Assembly: GCA_964058845.1 (NCBI GenBank)
Contig: CAXKVR010000141.1
Location: 62,001 to 126,000, forward strand
Reading direction: 5' to 3'
DNA length: 64,000 nt
Source: Carex sylvatica
Taxonomy: Eukaryota; Streptophyta; Magnoliopsida; Poales; Cyperaceae
The notes under the pieces are model-generated. The model had not been told where the DNA came from, made no database searches, and worked only from the letters and a program-made list of their open reading frames with translations. Positions 1 to 9,028 of this stretch are shown piece after piece. The stretch's first letter is position 1; the number at the start of each line of letters is the position of its first letter. Made by a program: the position numbers and the translations under genes.

Positions 1-1
1 T

Positions 2-502
2 GCCTTCAAGACACCGATTGGGATGAGCCATTTTAAGCTGGTGTACAGAAAACCTTGCCACCTACCTGTCGAAATCGAACACAAGGCATACTGGGCCATG
101 CGAACAATCAATATGGACATGGTGGCAGCTGGCGAGAAGCGCATCTTTGACTTGCACGAGTTGGAGGAAATGCGTTTGTACGGCTACGAGAACACAAGAA
201 TCTACAAAGAGAGAACCAAGCAGGTGCATGACAAGCGCATCACGCCGCGTGAATTTAGTAAAGGTAATCTTGTCCTCTTGTTTAATTCTAGACTTAGACT
301 TTTTCCAGGTAAGCTGAAGTCTAGATGGTCTGGCCTGTTCCAAGTGACGAATGTGTATCACTATGGCGCAATTGAGATTGCAAGTTCAGATGGACAGATT
401 TTCAAAGTCAATGGTCAGCGTCTCAAGCATTACATTGCTGACCATCCCCAGACCGAGCGTTTCGAGCAGGATCTCTTCGATCCCGCCCCAGCCGATACTT
501 AG
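2..502 (+). pseudogene. Ty3-gypsy (Athila/Tat-like) pol 3' end: integrase C-terminal region, cut by window edge
   Basis: Reading from base 2, one open frame runs into the window edge and ends at a stop at 500-502. It carries the stretch that follows the integrase core in plant Athila/Tat-type Ty3-gypsy elements: the segment around [20 protein letters not shown], then a helical linker, then the [11 protein letters not shown] segment, which corresponds to the GPY/F module of the integrase C-terminal domain. The usual GPF is GLF here, so one module residue has changed. The protein would insert cDNA into chromosomes. The catalytic DDE core lies outside the window. The same-strand extra ORF, purine tracts and LTR downstream fit the 3' half of one element. 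Domain identity is firm; lineage assignment is from memory of the family. Confidence 0.85.
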
Positions 503-1394
503 ACACAGGTGGTCAAGCTCGAGACCCAAAACGAGCGCTTCTTGGGAGGCAACCCAAGCCTCTTTTTTTAGATTTTCTTGTACTTTTTGGTTATTTTGCA
601 TTTCGTTCCTTACATTCAGGTTTCTTTTTAGTTATCTTGCATTTTAGAAACCCGAAGGGTGCCGTTTCAGGTTCAACAGCTCACACAACTCGTACAACCT
701 CTGTACGACCCGTATCATGCGACAGACTTGCTCGACAGGTTCAGCAGCTCACACGGCCCAGGATTTACACGACACGTACAACTTCTGTACGACCCGTATC
801 ATGGGAGTAACTTGCACAACCCGTTCAGCAGCTCACATGGGCCAGCTATTACACACCTGTGTATACTGTATACGGACCGTATCAATGCCAACAGTCGCGT
901 CCTCTCCACATTAATGACGCCCTTCTCTTTAAAAAGGCTCCTCCCGTTTGACTCAGCTGCCCACAGTACACCCGACCTGAACATCTCTTCTCCTCTGTGT
1001 CAACCCAGGCGATCCAACCCGAGCAAAACCTTCCCTTCTCCCGTATTGTTGTGCCACCGCCGCCTTTTATCTCCCGAGCACCAATCTGCGTAGCTGCGCC
1101 ACCACCTTGCCACCGACTGCTTCTCCTTCTTGGCCTTCGACTTCTCCCCTGCGCCATCACCTTCCACGCGGGTAAGTTTCCCTCTTTCTCTCCCTTTATT
1201 CCTTCTACGGCACCTCTGTTTTCTGAGCGGAAACCCTAGTCCGACCTGTATCAGCCCTTGTCCAACCCATGTCAGTATATGTCCGACCCGTACCATTACT
1301 TGTCATACCCATACCAGACTGTGTCCAACCCGTGTCAGTATCTGTCCGACCCATACCATTACCCGTCCGACCCATATCGGCCTTCCAGGGCACC
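503..1394 (+). other. Retroelement internal spacer with repeated ACGACCCGTATC-type motifs
   Basis: No convincing gene lies between pol and the extra ORF. The stretch holds many degenerate copies of a GC-rich motif: CTGTACGACCCGTATCAT near 700 and 785, a variant near 865, and a run of GTCCGACCCGTACC-like units from about 1240 to 1380. The same core (CGACCCGTRT) recurs in the LTR of this element. A C/T-rich tract near 1180-1210 is low complexity. Confidence 0.6.
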
Positions 1395-2984
1395 ATGTTC
1401 AATGAACACCGCTCCAAACACGCAAATGAGCGGAGGCAGCTCGCTCTCCGTGCCGAGCAACAACAACGTGCATGCACGCCCACTCCTTCTGGGCCCGACA
1501 GTGCTACATCCGCCCATGCCTCGTCCCCCGTTCTTCCCCTCGATCTCCTCATTCTTCCTCTTCCCATCACTCTTCATATCACACTTCTCATTCTGGCTCG
1601 AGTTCCTATGACACTGAGGAACGCGACACCCCATCTGAGGGATATACTGATAGGGCCAATGCATATGTGGCCGAGTATTTCCCCATACCCACGCGTCGCC
1701 AGTTTGGCCATTTTGACCTCCTACGGCAGAGGAAGTTTGAGAACACTCGGGTAGTCAACTTCGCGGCCCTTCGCACCTTCGGCATAGAGGAGGAGTTCCT
1801 TCACCTCACGGGACGGATCGGGATTACTCCTGCTTTCTGGGCTATTGACATGTTTGGCTACATAAAACTCACGCATGAGTTTCTCTCTTCTCTCAAGAAT
1901 CAAGTAGAACAATAATGATCGTCCTTACATCAAGTTCCAGCTCTGCCACCAGTCTCACCGTGTTTGGGTCTCTACTCTACGCGAGTGGTTCGGTTTTGTG
2001 GCTGACCCCCAGACTACATCCCTCTCCTTCCATGGGGATCTCGACAAGGACCACTTTTGGAACCTGATCTCTGGCATGGAGCCCGGTTCAGTGGTCAACA
2101 AGGAGTTCAAGGGTTTGAATGTCCCTCACCCAGTCCTCCGCTGCATCCTCCGGATTCTGGGTGGCACCATCTTTGCACGAGGCGAGACAGTTGCCCGTGC
2201 CAATGTAGAGGACCTCCAGTTGTTGGATCACATGTTCCGCCCAGACGGCGAGCTCGAGCGGCCCGACCTGATGCTCATCATGATCCACCACTGGCTCCGT
2301 CAGCAGCGCTCTACGAGGCTGGAAGGCGCTGTTACCATTAGCGCCTATGTTACCCTCATCGTGGACCGATTAGGGGTGCAGATCGTCGATGATGACCTCT
2401 ACAGCGGTCCCCGTCTGTTGACTATCGATGCTTTCCGCTCATACAAGTTCATCAAGGTTGAGCACGGCCCCGCTGGTCGACATTTTCTCTGGCGTATGCC
2501 CGATGAGCGGACTCTGTTTCCTCTACCTTTTTCGGTCTCTCTCTCTTTCGTTGACCGGAGTACCTGGCTCTTCTCACGGCCACCTCGGGCTGCTCGTGCA
2601 CCGTCACCCCCTCCTCCTGTTCAGGACCACCCATCTCATGCGGCTGATGTGGAGATGCTCGACGCCCCACCATCCCCTCCACCAGTACATGCCTCTACTT
2701 CTGCCGCCGGTCCCTCTCACCCACCTGATCCCACCGCCTGGGACATGTACCAGCTCATATCTGCCATGCAGGCCACTCAGCTTGAGATGCGAGCCACTCA
2801 GCTTGAGATGCAAGCTGCTCAGCTCGACATGCAGGCCACCCAGATTGAGTATGGTGACACACTCTCCGACCTCCGGATCGAGTTGACTTCTCAGGGCTCG
2901 CGACTCTCGACGATCGAGGACCAGATGCGAGATTGGCGCTTCTTTGAGGAGCATGGCTACTGGCCTGGCGCCCCACCTTCCTAG
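1395..2984 (+). pseudogene. Extra ORF of Athila/Tat-type retrotransposon (env-position ORF), frameshifted
   Basis: This ORF lies between pol and the 3' LTR, where Athila/Tat elements carry an additional gene of unclear, sometimes env-like, role. It opens at ATG 1395. The frame changes once inside a Ser/Pro-rich tract near 1520-1560 and again near 1905-1911, where a stop follows the LSSLKNQ segment and the sense continues in another frame from about 1914 to the stop at 2984. The central part (GDLDKDHFWNLISGMEPGS, then LLDHMFRPDGELERPDL and TIDAFRSYKFIKVEHG) resembles the conserved domain of plant retrotransposon ORFs. Four seven-residue repeats of the ATQLEMQ type at about 2770-2850 predict a short coiled coil. 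The two frame breaks indicate a dead copy. No signal peptide or membrane anchor is evident, so an envelope role is unsupported. Confidence 0.7.
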
Positions 2985-3070
2985 GTTGCTCAGGTTTGTT
3001 TTTTTTTCCCCGAGTTTTATATCTTTTTCTATCTTTTTAGTCTTGAAGCATTGAGGACAATGCTCAGACT

Positions 3071-3086
3071 AAGCTTGGGGGGGGAG
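3071..3086 (+). other. Candidate polypurine tract 1
   Basis: AAGCTT is followed by eight G residues and AGA. G-rich purine runs after AAGCTT are typical plus-strand primers of Athila/Tat retroelements. Its distance from the LTR suggests an internal or duplicated tract. Confidence 0.5.
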
Positions 3087-3642
3087 ACTTTTGCATTTAG
3101 GACTCGTTTACTTTTCTCATTTAGGGCATATTTACTTTTTCATGCATTTGTAGGTGAATAATTTGCGTGAATTACTTGAATTAAGGATTCCTTTGAAATT
3201 TTTTGGAAAGAATTAGGATGACCTTGAAAATTTGGAACTAACCCCATGGTTAATTAACAGACTACTTAAGATGGGATGTTTTGAGAACCTGAAAAGATGA
3301 AAACCTTGAACTGTATCGAAAAAACTATTTTGAAAACTGAAATGTGCCTTTAAAATAGGAAAATGGGATTTTCAATAAAGAAAGATTGGGATATCCATTG
3401 GTATGAATGAATATCATTGGATGTGTGTATTCATGGTGTATGCAAATGAAAAAAAGACGATAAAATAGAGAGAAAAACAAAAACAAAAACAACAAAAAAA
3501 AAAGATGAAATAAAAGATGGAGAACATAAGAGTACTGGCAATAAGTCCTATTGGGCGCCTTTGAGCTCGTCTCTCAAACTTAAAAAACTATATAAATTTT
3601 GCATACACATAAAGTCCACAACTTTCTAACTTAAGTTTATTA

Positions 3643-3658
3643 CAAGCTTGGGGGGGGA
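3643..3658 (+). other. Candidate polypurine tract 2
   Basis: A second CAAGCTT followed by eight G residues and AA, nearly the same as the tract at 3071 and closer to the LTR. Either could have primed plus-strand DNA. Confidence 0.5.
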
Positions 3659-4164
3659 ACAAAAAGAAAGAAAATCACCACAAACGAGGGCTCAGCTTTA
3701 GTTAAAAAAAAAATAGAATATTGATCACTCGAGTAATTAGTCTTTACAACTATTAAAGCATCTCACAAATAGGAAGTCTGATTAGTCAATTTGTGGGGTG
3801 AATCAAAAGTTGTCAAGGAAATCCAAGTTATTGACCAAAATGATTCCTGGGTTCTTAACAATAGCAAGCTCACATAAATTTTTCACATTTAGAATTTCAT
3901 TTGCATTTAGTTAATCCAAAGACCTACCTGGTACCTGAGTTGGGATTTTTGCTTGAGGACAAGCAAGATTTTAGCTTGGAGAAATTTGATATCCCGCAAA
4001 CGTATCTACTTTTCGACCTATATTTTGTACCAAAACATGTGTCTAGAATCATTTAATCGGTCGTATTTCATTAAAATATCCATAGAATGTGGTACTACTG
4101 CAAGTTTATTCTTATTTTGCAGGAATGAGATGAAATCGAGGAGAATCTGGAATTTGAGAAGTGT

Positions 4165-4290
4165 TTACACGACCCGTGTACTATCTTGTGCGGGTCGTAT
4201 CAACCTCGACTCGACCACATACATAACTGCTGACTCGACCTCAAAAGAGACACAGGCACACGACCCGTACAGGATGTTACACGGGTCGTA
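4165..4290 (+). repeat. U3 cluster of ACGACCCGTGTA motifs in both orientations
   Basis: Two pairs are visible: CACGACCCGTGTA followed by GCGGGTCGTATCA, then CACGACCCGTACA followed by ACGGGTCGTATCA. Each pair is a direct motif followed by its inverted form, directly upstream of the LTR TATA box. Confidence 0.75.
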
Positions 4291-4359
4291 TCAGACAAAT
4301 CCGGAAAGAGATCTAGAGTTCTGGAAAGAAATCTGATGGAAGGAAAGTCGGCCAAAGGC

Positions 4360-4366
4360 TATAAAA
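4360..4366 (+). promoter_or_regulatory. LTR TATA box
   Basis: TATAAAA in the context GGCTATAAAAAGGGG, about 70 bp after the last U3 motif copy. It is the probable promoter of the retroelement. Confidence 0.6.
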
Positions 4367-4896
4367 AGGGGATTTCTTGCACCATAAAGGTATTCTGGAG
4401 CAGAGAGACAATTCTAGGGTTAGAGATTGACGGCTATTGCTTGGAGACGAAGTTGAGAAGCAAAAGAAGCGAGTTTTTGTTGTGGATCTTCTTTGTACTT
4501 CGGGTTTTAGAATGAATTCTTATTCATTTATCTTTGTTATATGTTTTAGTACTATGTTTGAGTAGTTTTATTAGTTTCTAGGGTTAAGATGTAATCGAAT
4601 GTTTTGTTTTGCATCTAGTTATTGAATTTTTACGGTGAAATTTGTGTTTGTTTGATTGTGATTGATTTTAATTGCTTAGTTTGAATTATTTGATTATTAT
4701 TTGGTTTGACCACTAGATGAGGCCACATCTATAAAGTACTGTGTCCAATTTGATCTTTCAACCAGACTAAGTACATGAGATAGGATTAGTGATCCGACAG
4801 GGGAAACCAACTAGTAGCCGGAAGGTGAACATTTCCTCTTATCGACAGATAAGAGGTTACCTTTAGTATTCCAAACAAGGAACTTGGTAACTCGAA

Positions 4897-4993
4897 CCAA
4901 TATACGACAGTTGAGGTTTAGAGCCCAAAGAGGGCAGATATTGCAGATTCCATACCAAGTTAATAAACCAACATACGACAGTTGAGGTTTAGA
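4897..4993 (+). repeat. Direct repeat pair in LTR (71-bp spacing)
   Basis: ATACGACAGTTGAGGTTTAG occurs at about 4902 and again about 71 bp later, each preceded by CCAA. The role is unknown. Confidence 0.7.
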
Positions 4994-5074
4994 AACAGTA
5001 GGTCTGGTCAGTTGAACCCTACACAAATGAACCACGTAAAGAAACAGTGACTGGTGCATTAACTCTCATGTACT

Positions 5075-5095
5075 GACAGTACACGACCCGTGTAC
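5075..5095 (+). repeat. Isolated copy of the 21-bp hairpin repeat
   Basis: It is identical to the units at 7577-7744 and directly precedes the AT-rich block, so the block appears to lie inside what was one array. Confidence 0.9.
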
Positions 5096-5100
5096 GACAG

Positions 5101-7576
5101 ACGTAGATATCTCTGAGAAATTGGTTGAAATATCAAAATCCTTTTCATCCCTTTCTCTCAAAAAGAGATTTTCTTCTTCAAATGACTCATATGAAAATAA
5201 AGAAAGTGTCAAAGAAAGAAAAGGAGAAGACTCATTAAAAGAAAGAATCATTCTTTTTTCCAGACAGATGAGTCTTATTTATTAGTTTTAGGGATATAAA
5301 AATACTTGAAATCTTACTATTTAGAATATCAATATCAGAGTTTATTTCAAATTTCTCACTTATCAAAAAAGTTTTTGATTATCTTGAAAATCAGGATTAG
5401 AATCAATAGAATCAAAAATCTGCGATAAAAGACTTTGAATTGAAAATCAATACCAAATCTTGATTTCCAATTCAAAAAAATGAATCGAAATACAAAAAAA
5501 CCGCTGTAGATTAATTCCATTAGCTCATCTTCATTAAAGGACATTAATGTATAGGTTAGCATAAGCCCGTGAATGAGCTTAGCATATTGCTCAATTTGGT
5601 TTTCGAAATGAATATTTCGAAATTTGAACATTTTGAAAATGTATCCTATAAAATAAAGAAAAAGCTCTATCACAAATTTATAGAACACATAGAAAAAAAT
5701 GTACAATTCAAAATTGTTCGTGAAATAATCAAATTCCACGATATAAAATCGTGGTTCAAACCAAAATGAGCAAAACATAATAAAAAATAGAACAAAATGA
5801 TTCCATAAACCGAATAGAAAGGAACATAGTAATTCTCTTTTCATTTTTTTCCTCCTTTTTTCAGAAAAATAATATTTTACTCGTTTTATGTCCTTTTTTT
5901 GCATGGTAAAGATTGATTGTTATTCTATGTCCTATAAACCTATGAAAAAAATAGTTCCAACAATTACGGACTAGAAGTCTAGTGGCATAATGCCTTTTTA
6001 GACTATTTTTACGATTCAGCCTAAAGGTTGAATCGGTTATATAAAAATAATAACAAATTTCTTGATGAAATGCACATTATTGTTTCCCATTCTTTCAATT
6101 TTTTCAGAAAAAGAATATTTTACTCGTTTTATGTCCTTTTTTTGCATGGTAAAGATTGATTGTCATTCTATGTCCTATAAACCTATGAAAAAAATAGTTC
6201 CAACAATTACGGAATAGAAGTCTAGTGGCATAATGCCTTTTTAGACTATTTTTACGATTCAGCCTAAAGGTTGAATCGGTTATATAAAAATAATAACAAA
6301 TTTCTTGATGAAATGCACATTATTGTTTCCCATTTTTTTAAGAATATTTTACTCGTTTTATGTCCTTTTTTTGCATGGTAAAGATTGATTGTCATTCTAT
6401 GTCCTATAAACCTATGAAAAAAATAGTTCCAACAATTACGGAATAGAAGTCTAGTGGCATAATGCCTTTTTAGACTATTTTTACGATTCAGCCTAAAGGT
6501 TGAATCGGTTATATAAAAATAATAACAAATTTCTTGATGAAATGCACATTATTGTTTCCCATTTTTTTAAGAATATTTTACTCGTTTTATGTCCTTTTTT
6601 GCATGGTAAAGATTGATTGTCATTCTATGTCCTATAAACCTATGAAAAAAAGAGTTCCAACAATTACGGAATAGAAGTCTAGTTACGATTCAGCCTAAAG
6701 GTTGAATTGGTTATATAAAAATAATAACAAATTTCTTGATGAAATGCACATTATTGTTTCCCATTCTTTCAATTTTTTCAGAAAAAGAATATTTTACTCG
6801 TTTTATGTCCTTTTTTTGCATGGTAAAGATTGATTGTCATTCTATGTCCTATAAACCTATGAAAAAAATAGTTCCAACAATTACGGAATAGAAGTCTAGT
6901 GGCATAATGCCTTTTTAGACTATTTTTACGATTCAGCCTAAAGGTTGAATCGGTTATATAAAAATAATAACAAATTTCTTGATGAAATGCACATTATTGT
7001 TTCCCATTTTTTTAAGAATATTTTACTCGTTTTATGTCCTTTTTTTGCATGGTAAAGATTGATTGTCATTCTATGTCCTATAAACCTATGAAAAAAAGAG
7101 TTCCAACAATTACGGAATAGAAGTCTAGTTACGATTCAGCCTAAAGGTTGAATTGGTTATATAAAAATAATAACAAATTTCTTGATGAAATGCACATTAT
7201 TGTTTCCCATTCTTTCAATTTTTTCAGAAAAAGAATATTTTACTCGTTTTATGTCCTTTTTTTGCATGGTAAAGATTGATTGTCATTCTATGTCCTATAA
7301 ACCTATGAAAAAAATAGTTCCAACAATTACGGAATAGAAGTCTAGTGGCATAATGCCTTTTTAGACTATTTTTACGATTCAGCCTAAAGGTTGAATCGGT
7401 TATATAAAAATAATAATAAATTTCTTGATGAAATGCACATTATTGTTTCCCATTTTTTTAAGAATATTTTACTCGTTTTATGTCTTTTTTTTGCATGGTA
7501 AAGATTGATTGTCATTCTATGTCCTATAAACCTATGAAAAAAAGAGTTCCAACAATTACGGAATAGAAATCTAGTT
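5101..7576. repeat. AT-rich block inserted in LTR, with about 8 tandem copies of a 216-246-bp unit
   Basis: The block is AT-rich and unlike the surrounding LTR. Its left third (5101-5850) is single-copy. From about 5855 a unit containing AATATTTTACTCGTTTTATG repeats eight times, with starts near 5869, 6115, 6343, 6572, 6789, 7016, 7232 and 7462. Long copies contain GGCATAATGCC; short copies lack about 25 bp there. Long and short copies alternate as a dimer of about 445 bp in the right half, so this is a higher-order repeat. Both edges abut copies of the 21-bp hairpin repeat. Origin not recognised; an organelle-like source is possible from the composition but unproven. Confidence 0.8.
5356..5904 (-). 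CDS. Unidentified 182-residue ORF in the AT-rich block
   Basis: An uninterrupted minus-strand frame of 182 codons, notable in such AT-rich DNA. The product would be very rich in Phe, Ile, Leu, Tyr and Lys, with a basic N-terminus (MQKKDIKRVKYYFSEKRRKK) and several hydrophobic stretches that could pass as membrane segments. Its first 15 or so codons lie in the tandem unit, so degraded copies of its start recur in every repeat. I recognise no family. The composition resembles AT-rich plastid ORFs, but I cannot match it to a named one. It may well be a chance frame; no promoter or splice signals were identified. Confidence 0.2.
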   Translation of the reverse strand: MQKKDIKRVKYYFSEKRRKKMKRELLCSFLFGLWNHFVLFFIMFCSFWFEPRFYIVEFDYFTNNFELYIFFYVFYKFVIELFLYFIGYIFKMFKFRNIHFENQIEQYAKLIHGLMLTYTLMSFNEDELMELIYSGFFVFRFIFLNWKSRFGIDFQFKVFYRRFLILLILILIFKIIKNFFDK

Positions 7577-7744
7577 AGACAGTACACGACCCGTGTACGA
7601 CAGTACACGACCCGTGTACGACAGTACACGACCCGTGTACGACAGTACACGACCCGTGTACGACAGTACACGACCCGTGTACGACAGTACACGACCCGTG
7701 TACGACAGTACACGACCCGTGTACGACAGTACACGACCCGTGTA
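7577..7744 (+). repeat. Eight tandem copies of a 21-bp hairpin repeat
   Basis: Each unit contains the perfect inverted repeat GTACACG-ACC-CGTGTAC (7-bp arms, 3-base loop) plus GACA. Eight units stand in exact 21-bp register; only the last base differs. A ninth, isolated unit lies at 5075-5095 on the far side of the AT-rich block. On the minus strand the units read as a seven-residue peptide repeat, which I consider an artefact of the period. Confidence 0.95.
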
Positions 7745-8096
7745 AGCTGATACGACTCGTGTAGGAAACTACACGATCCGTGTCAGGGACTGAGAGGCAG
7801 AACTGAGATAAGTCTGAAACCCTGGAAACGCCTTTTATTATTGATTTAAATCAAGTTTATTTACTGTCTTTCATTTAATTACTGTTATTGAACTGATTAG
7901 GAATTAAATACCAAAAACCAACCATTTCTCACTTCTAGTCTTTAACTGATTTAAGTAGAGTCCGGTTTAAATTTGAACCGTCCCTGTGATCGATACCCGA
8001 CAATATACTGCTCGATAGGACTATGCACTTGCAGTCTGAACCGAAGGTGTATTAAAGATTAAAAGATACAGCTTGCGGTACTGAAACTTTGTACCA

Positions 8097-9028
8097 TACG
8101 CTTTTGTGTGAACAACCATGTATATAATTGATAAAATTGGTTTTCCTCCTAAATTGAGGTGTAACGGATGGAAAGAAATTTTATTACAAATATTTTTAGA
8201 AAAAATGATACAAATGTCCAATTCTATATCTTACATATATAATTCTCATACAATATTGTTTCCTCAAACCTACAACAGTCACCGAATTTTTCATTAACCT
8301 CCTAAATTTTAATCAACCAAATAAAAAATAAGACGGAAATAAAAGTTAAATTTATTTTCTCTCATTAATCATCTAAACACGAAGAGGTTAAATATATTAA
8401 TCTTTCTTTCTATTCCATTCCATTCCATTCCATTCCCTTCTCTTCTATTATTTACCTCCCATTCCTTCCTCTACTCTCCATCCAAACAGGGTGTGTGTTG
8501 ACAGGGTAAAAAAAAAGGCTGCATGGTTGATGTACTCTGTTTAATTAATAAAAAAAATCTGGATATTTCAATTTGGTTTTATTAAAATTCGATGGTATGC
8601 AATTAAAAAATTGCGAACTTGTAGGCCACTAATTGAATTAGGTTTCTTGCTCTGGAATTTTTACTGATGCGAAATTTTCCCGGTACAGTACAGAAGGTAC
8701 AAATATATATCAAAAATCCAAAATCATAAAAGGCATCCATAATGATACAAGTAGACAACCATAAAAGATCACGATCAATGATTGTTCATGCGTTACGCAA
8801 GCAATGACGACCACAAAAGTTAATAAACAGAGAAAGTTTTAAATTTTTCTTATTTTTCTGCTGATTTTAGAAGAGACCAATGGCTGATGTGGTGAGATTT
8901 TTTGCTTTACGTGATCTTTTATCTGTCACATTGTTGAAATTTCCAAGTTTTATATTGGCCATATTATGACCTTCCCTTGTATAATTGGTTGGAAATTATT
9001 TGACTAAATCAAACACCTCAATATTGCC
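8097..9028. other. Intergenic region upstream of the UGT gene
   Basis: AT-rich. It contains a short ATTCC microsatellite near 8414-8438 and the UGT-like fragment at 8877-8916. No gene seen. No convincing TATA box could be assigned to the UGT gene. Confidence 0.6.
8877..8916 (+). pseudogene. Short duplicated fragment of the neighbouring UGT gene
   Basis: CCAATGGCTGATGTGGTGAG and the next 20 bases match the UGT coding sequence at 9096-9136 with about four differences, and keep the reading PMADVVRxFALR. It lies about 220 bp upstream of the matching coding segment. No other UGT sequence surrounds it, so it is a tiny remnant of a tandem copy or a templated insertion. Confidence 0.75.

Larger units (their letters stand above)
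2985..3986 (+). other. Non-coding region between extra ORF and 3' LTR
   Basis: AT-rich sequence without a gene. It contains two purine tracts preceded by AAGCTT (about 3071-3086 and 3643-3658) and ends in CTTGAGGACAAGCAAG just before the LTR, a context common at the 3' end of Athila/Tat elements. Confidence 0.6.
3987..8096 (+). mobile_element. 3' LTR of Athila/Tat-like element, split by an AT-rich block
   Basis: The LTR starts with TGATATCCCG after the TTGAGGACAAGCAAG context. It has U3 copies of the ACGACCCGTGTA motif in both orientations (about 4165-4290), a TATA box at 4360-4366, and a 3' part near 7980-8030 (CCCTGTGATCGATACCCGAC, then ATGCACTTGCAGTC) like the U5 end of other plant gypsy LTRs. 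Without the block at 5101-7576 it would be about 1.6 kb, normal for such LTRs. The right end is uncertain: ACCA at about 8096 is the best CA terminus, but other CA ends to about 8115 are possible. The target duplication cannot be tested because the 5' LTR is outside the window. Confidence 0.65.

Noticed and set aside
659..1611. Several overlapping frames on both strands in the retroelement spacer
   Set aside because: They are Pro/Ser/Thr-rich by virtue of the GC-rich degenerate repeats, and overlap in all frames.
5101..7576. Named plastid gene (ycf1) insertion
   Set aside because: Composition is suggestive, but I could not align it to any remembered plastid protein, so I kept it only as a hypothesis.
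7384..7734. Minus-strand frame with a seven-residue YCRTRVV peptide repeat
   Set aside because: It is a by-product of the 21-bp hairpin array (period divisible by three) joined to AT-rich repeat sequence; no start context or family similarity.
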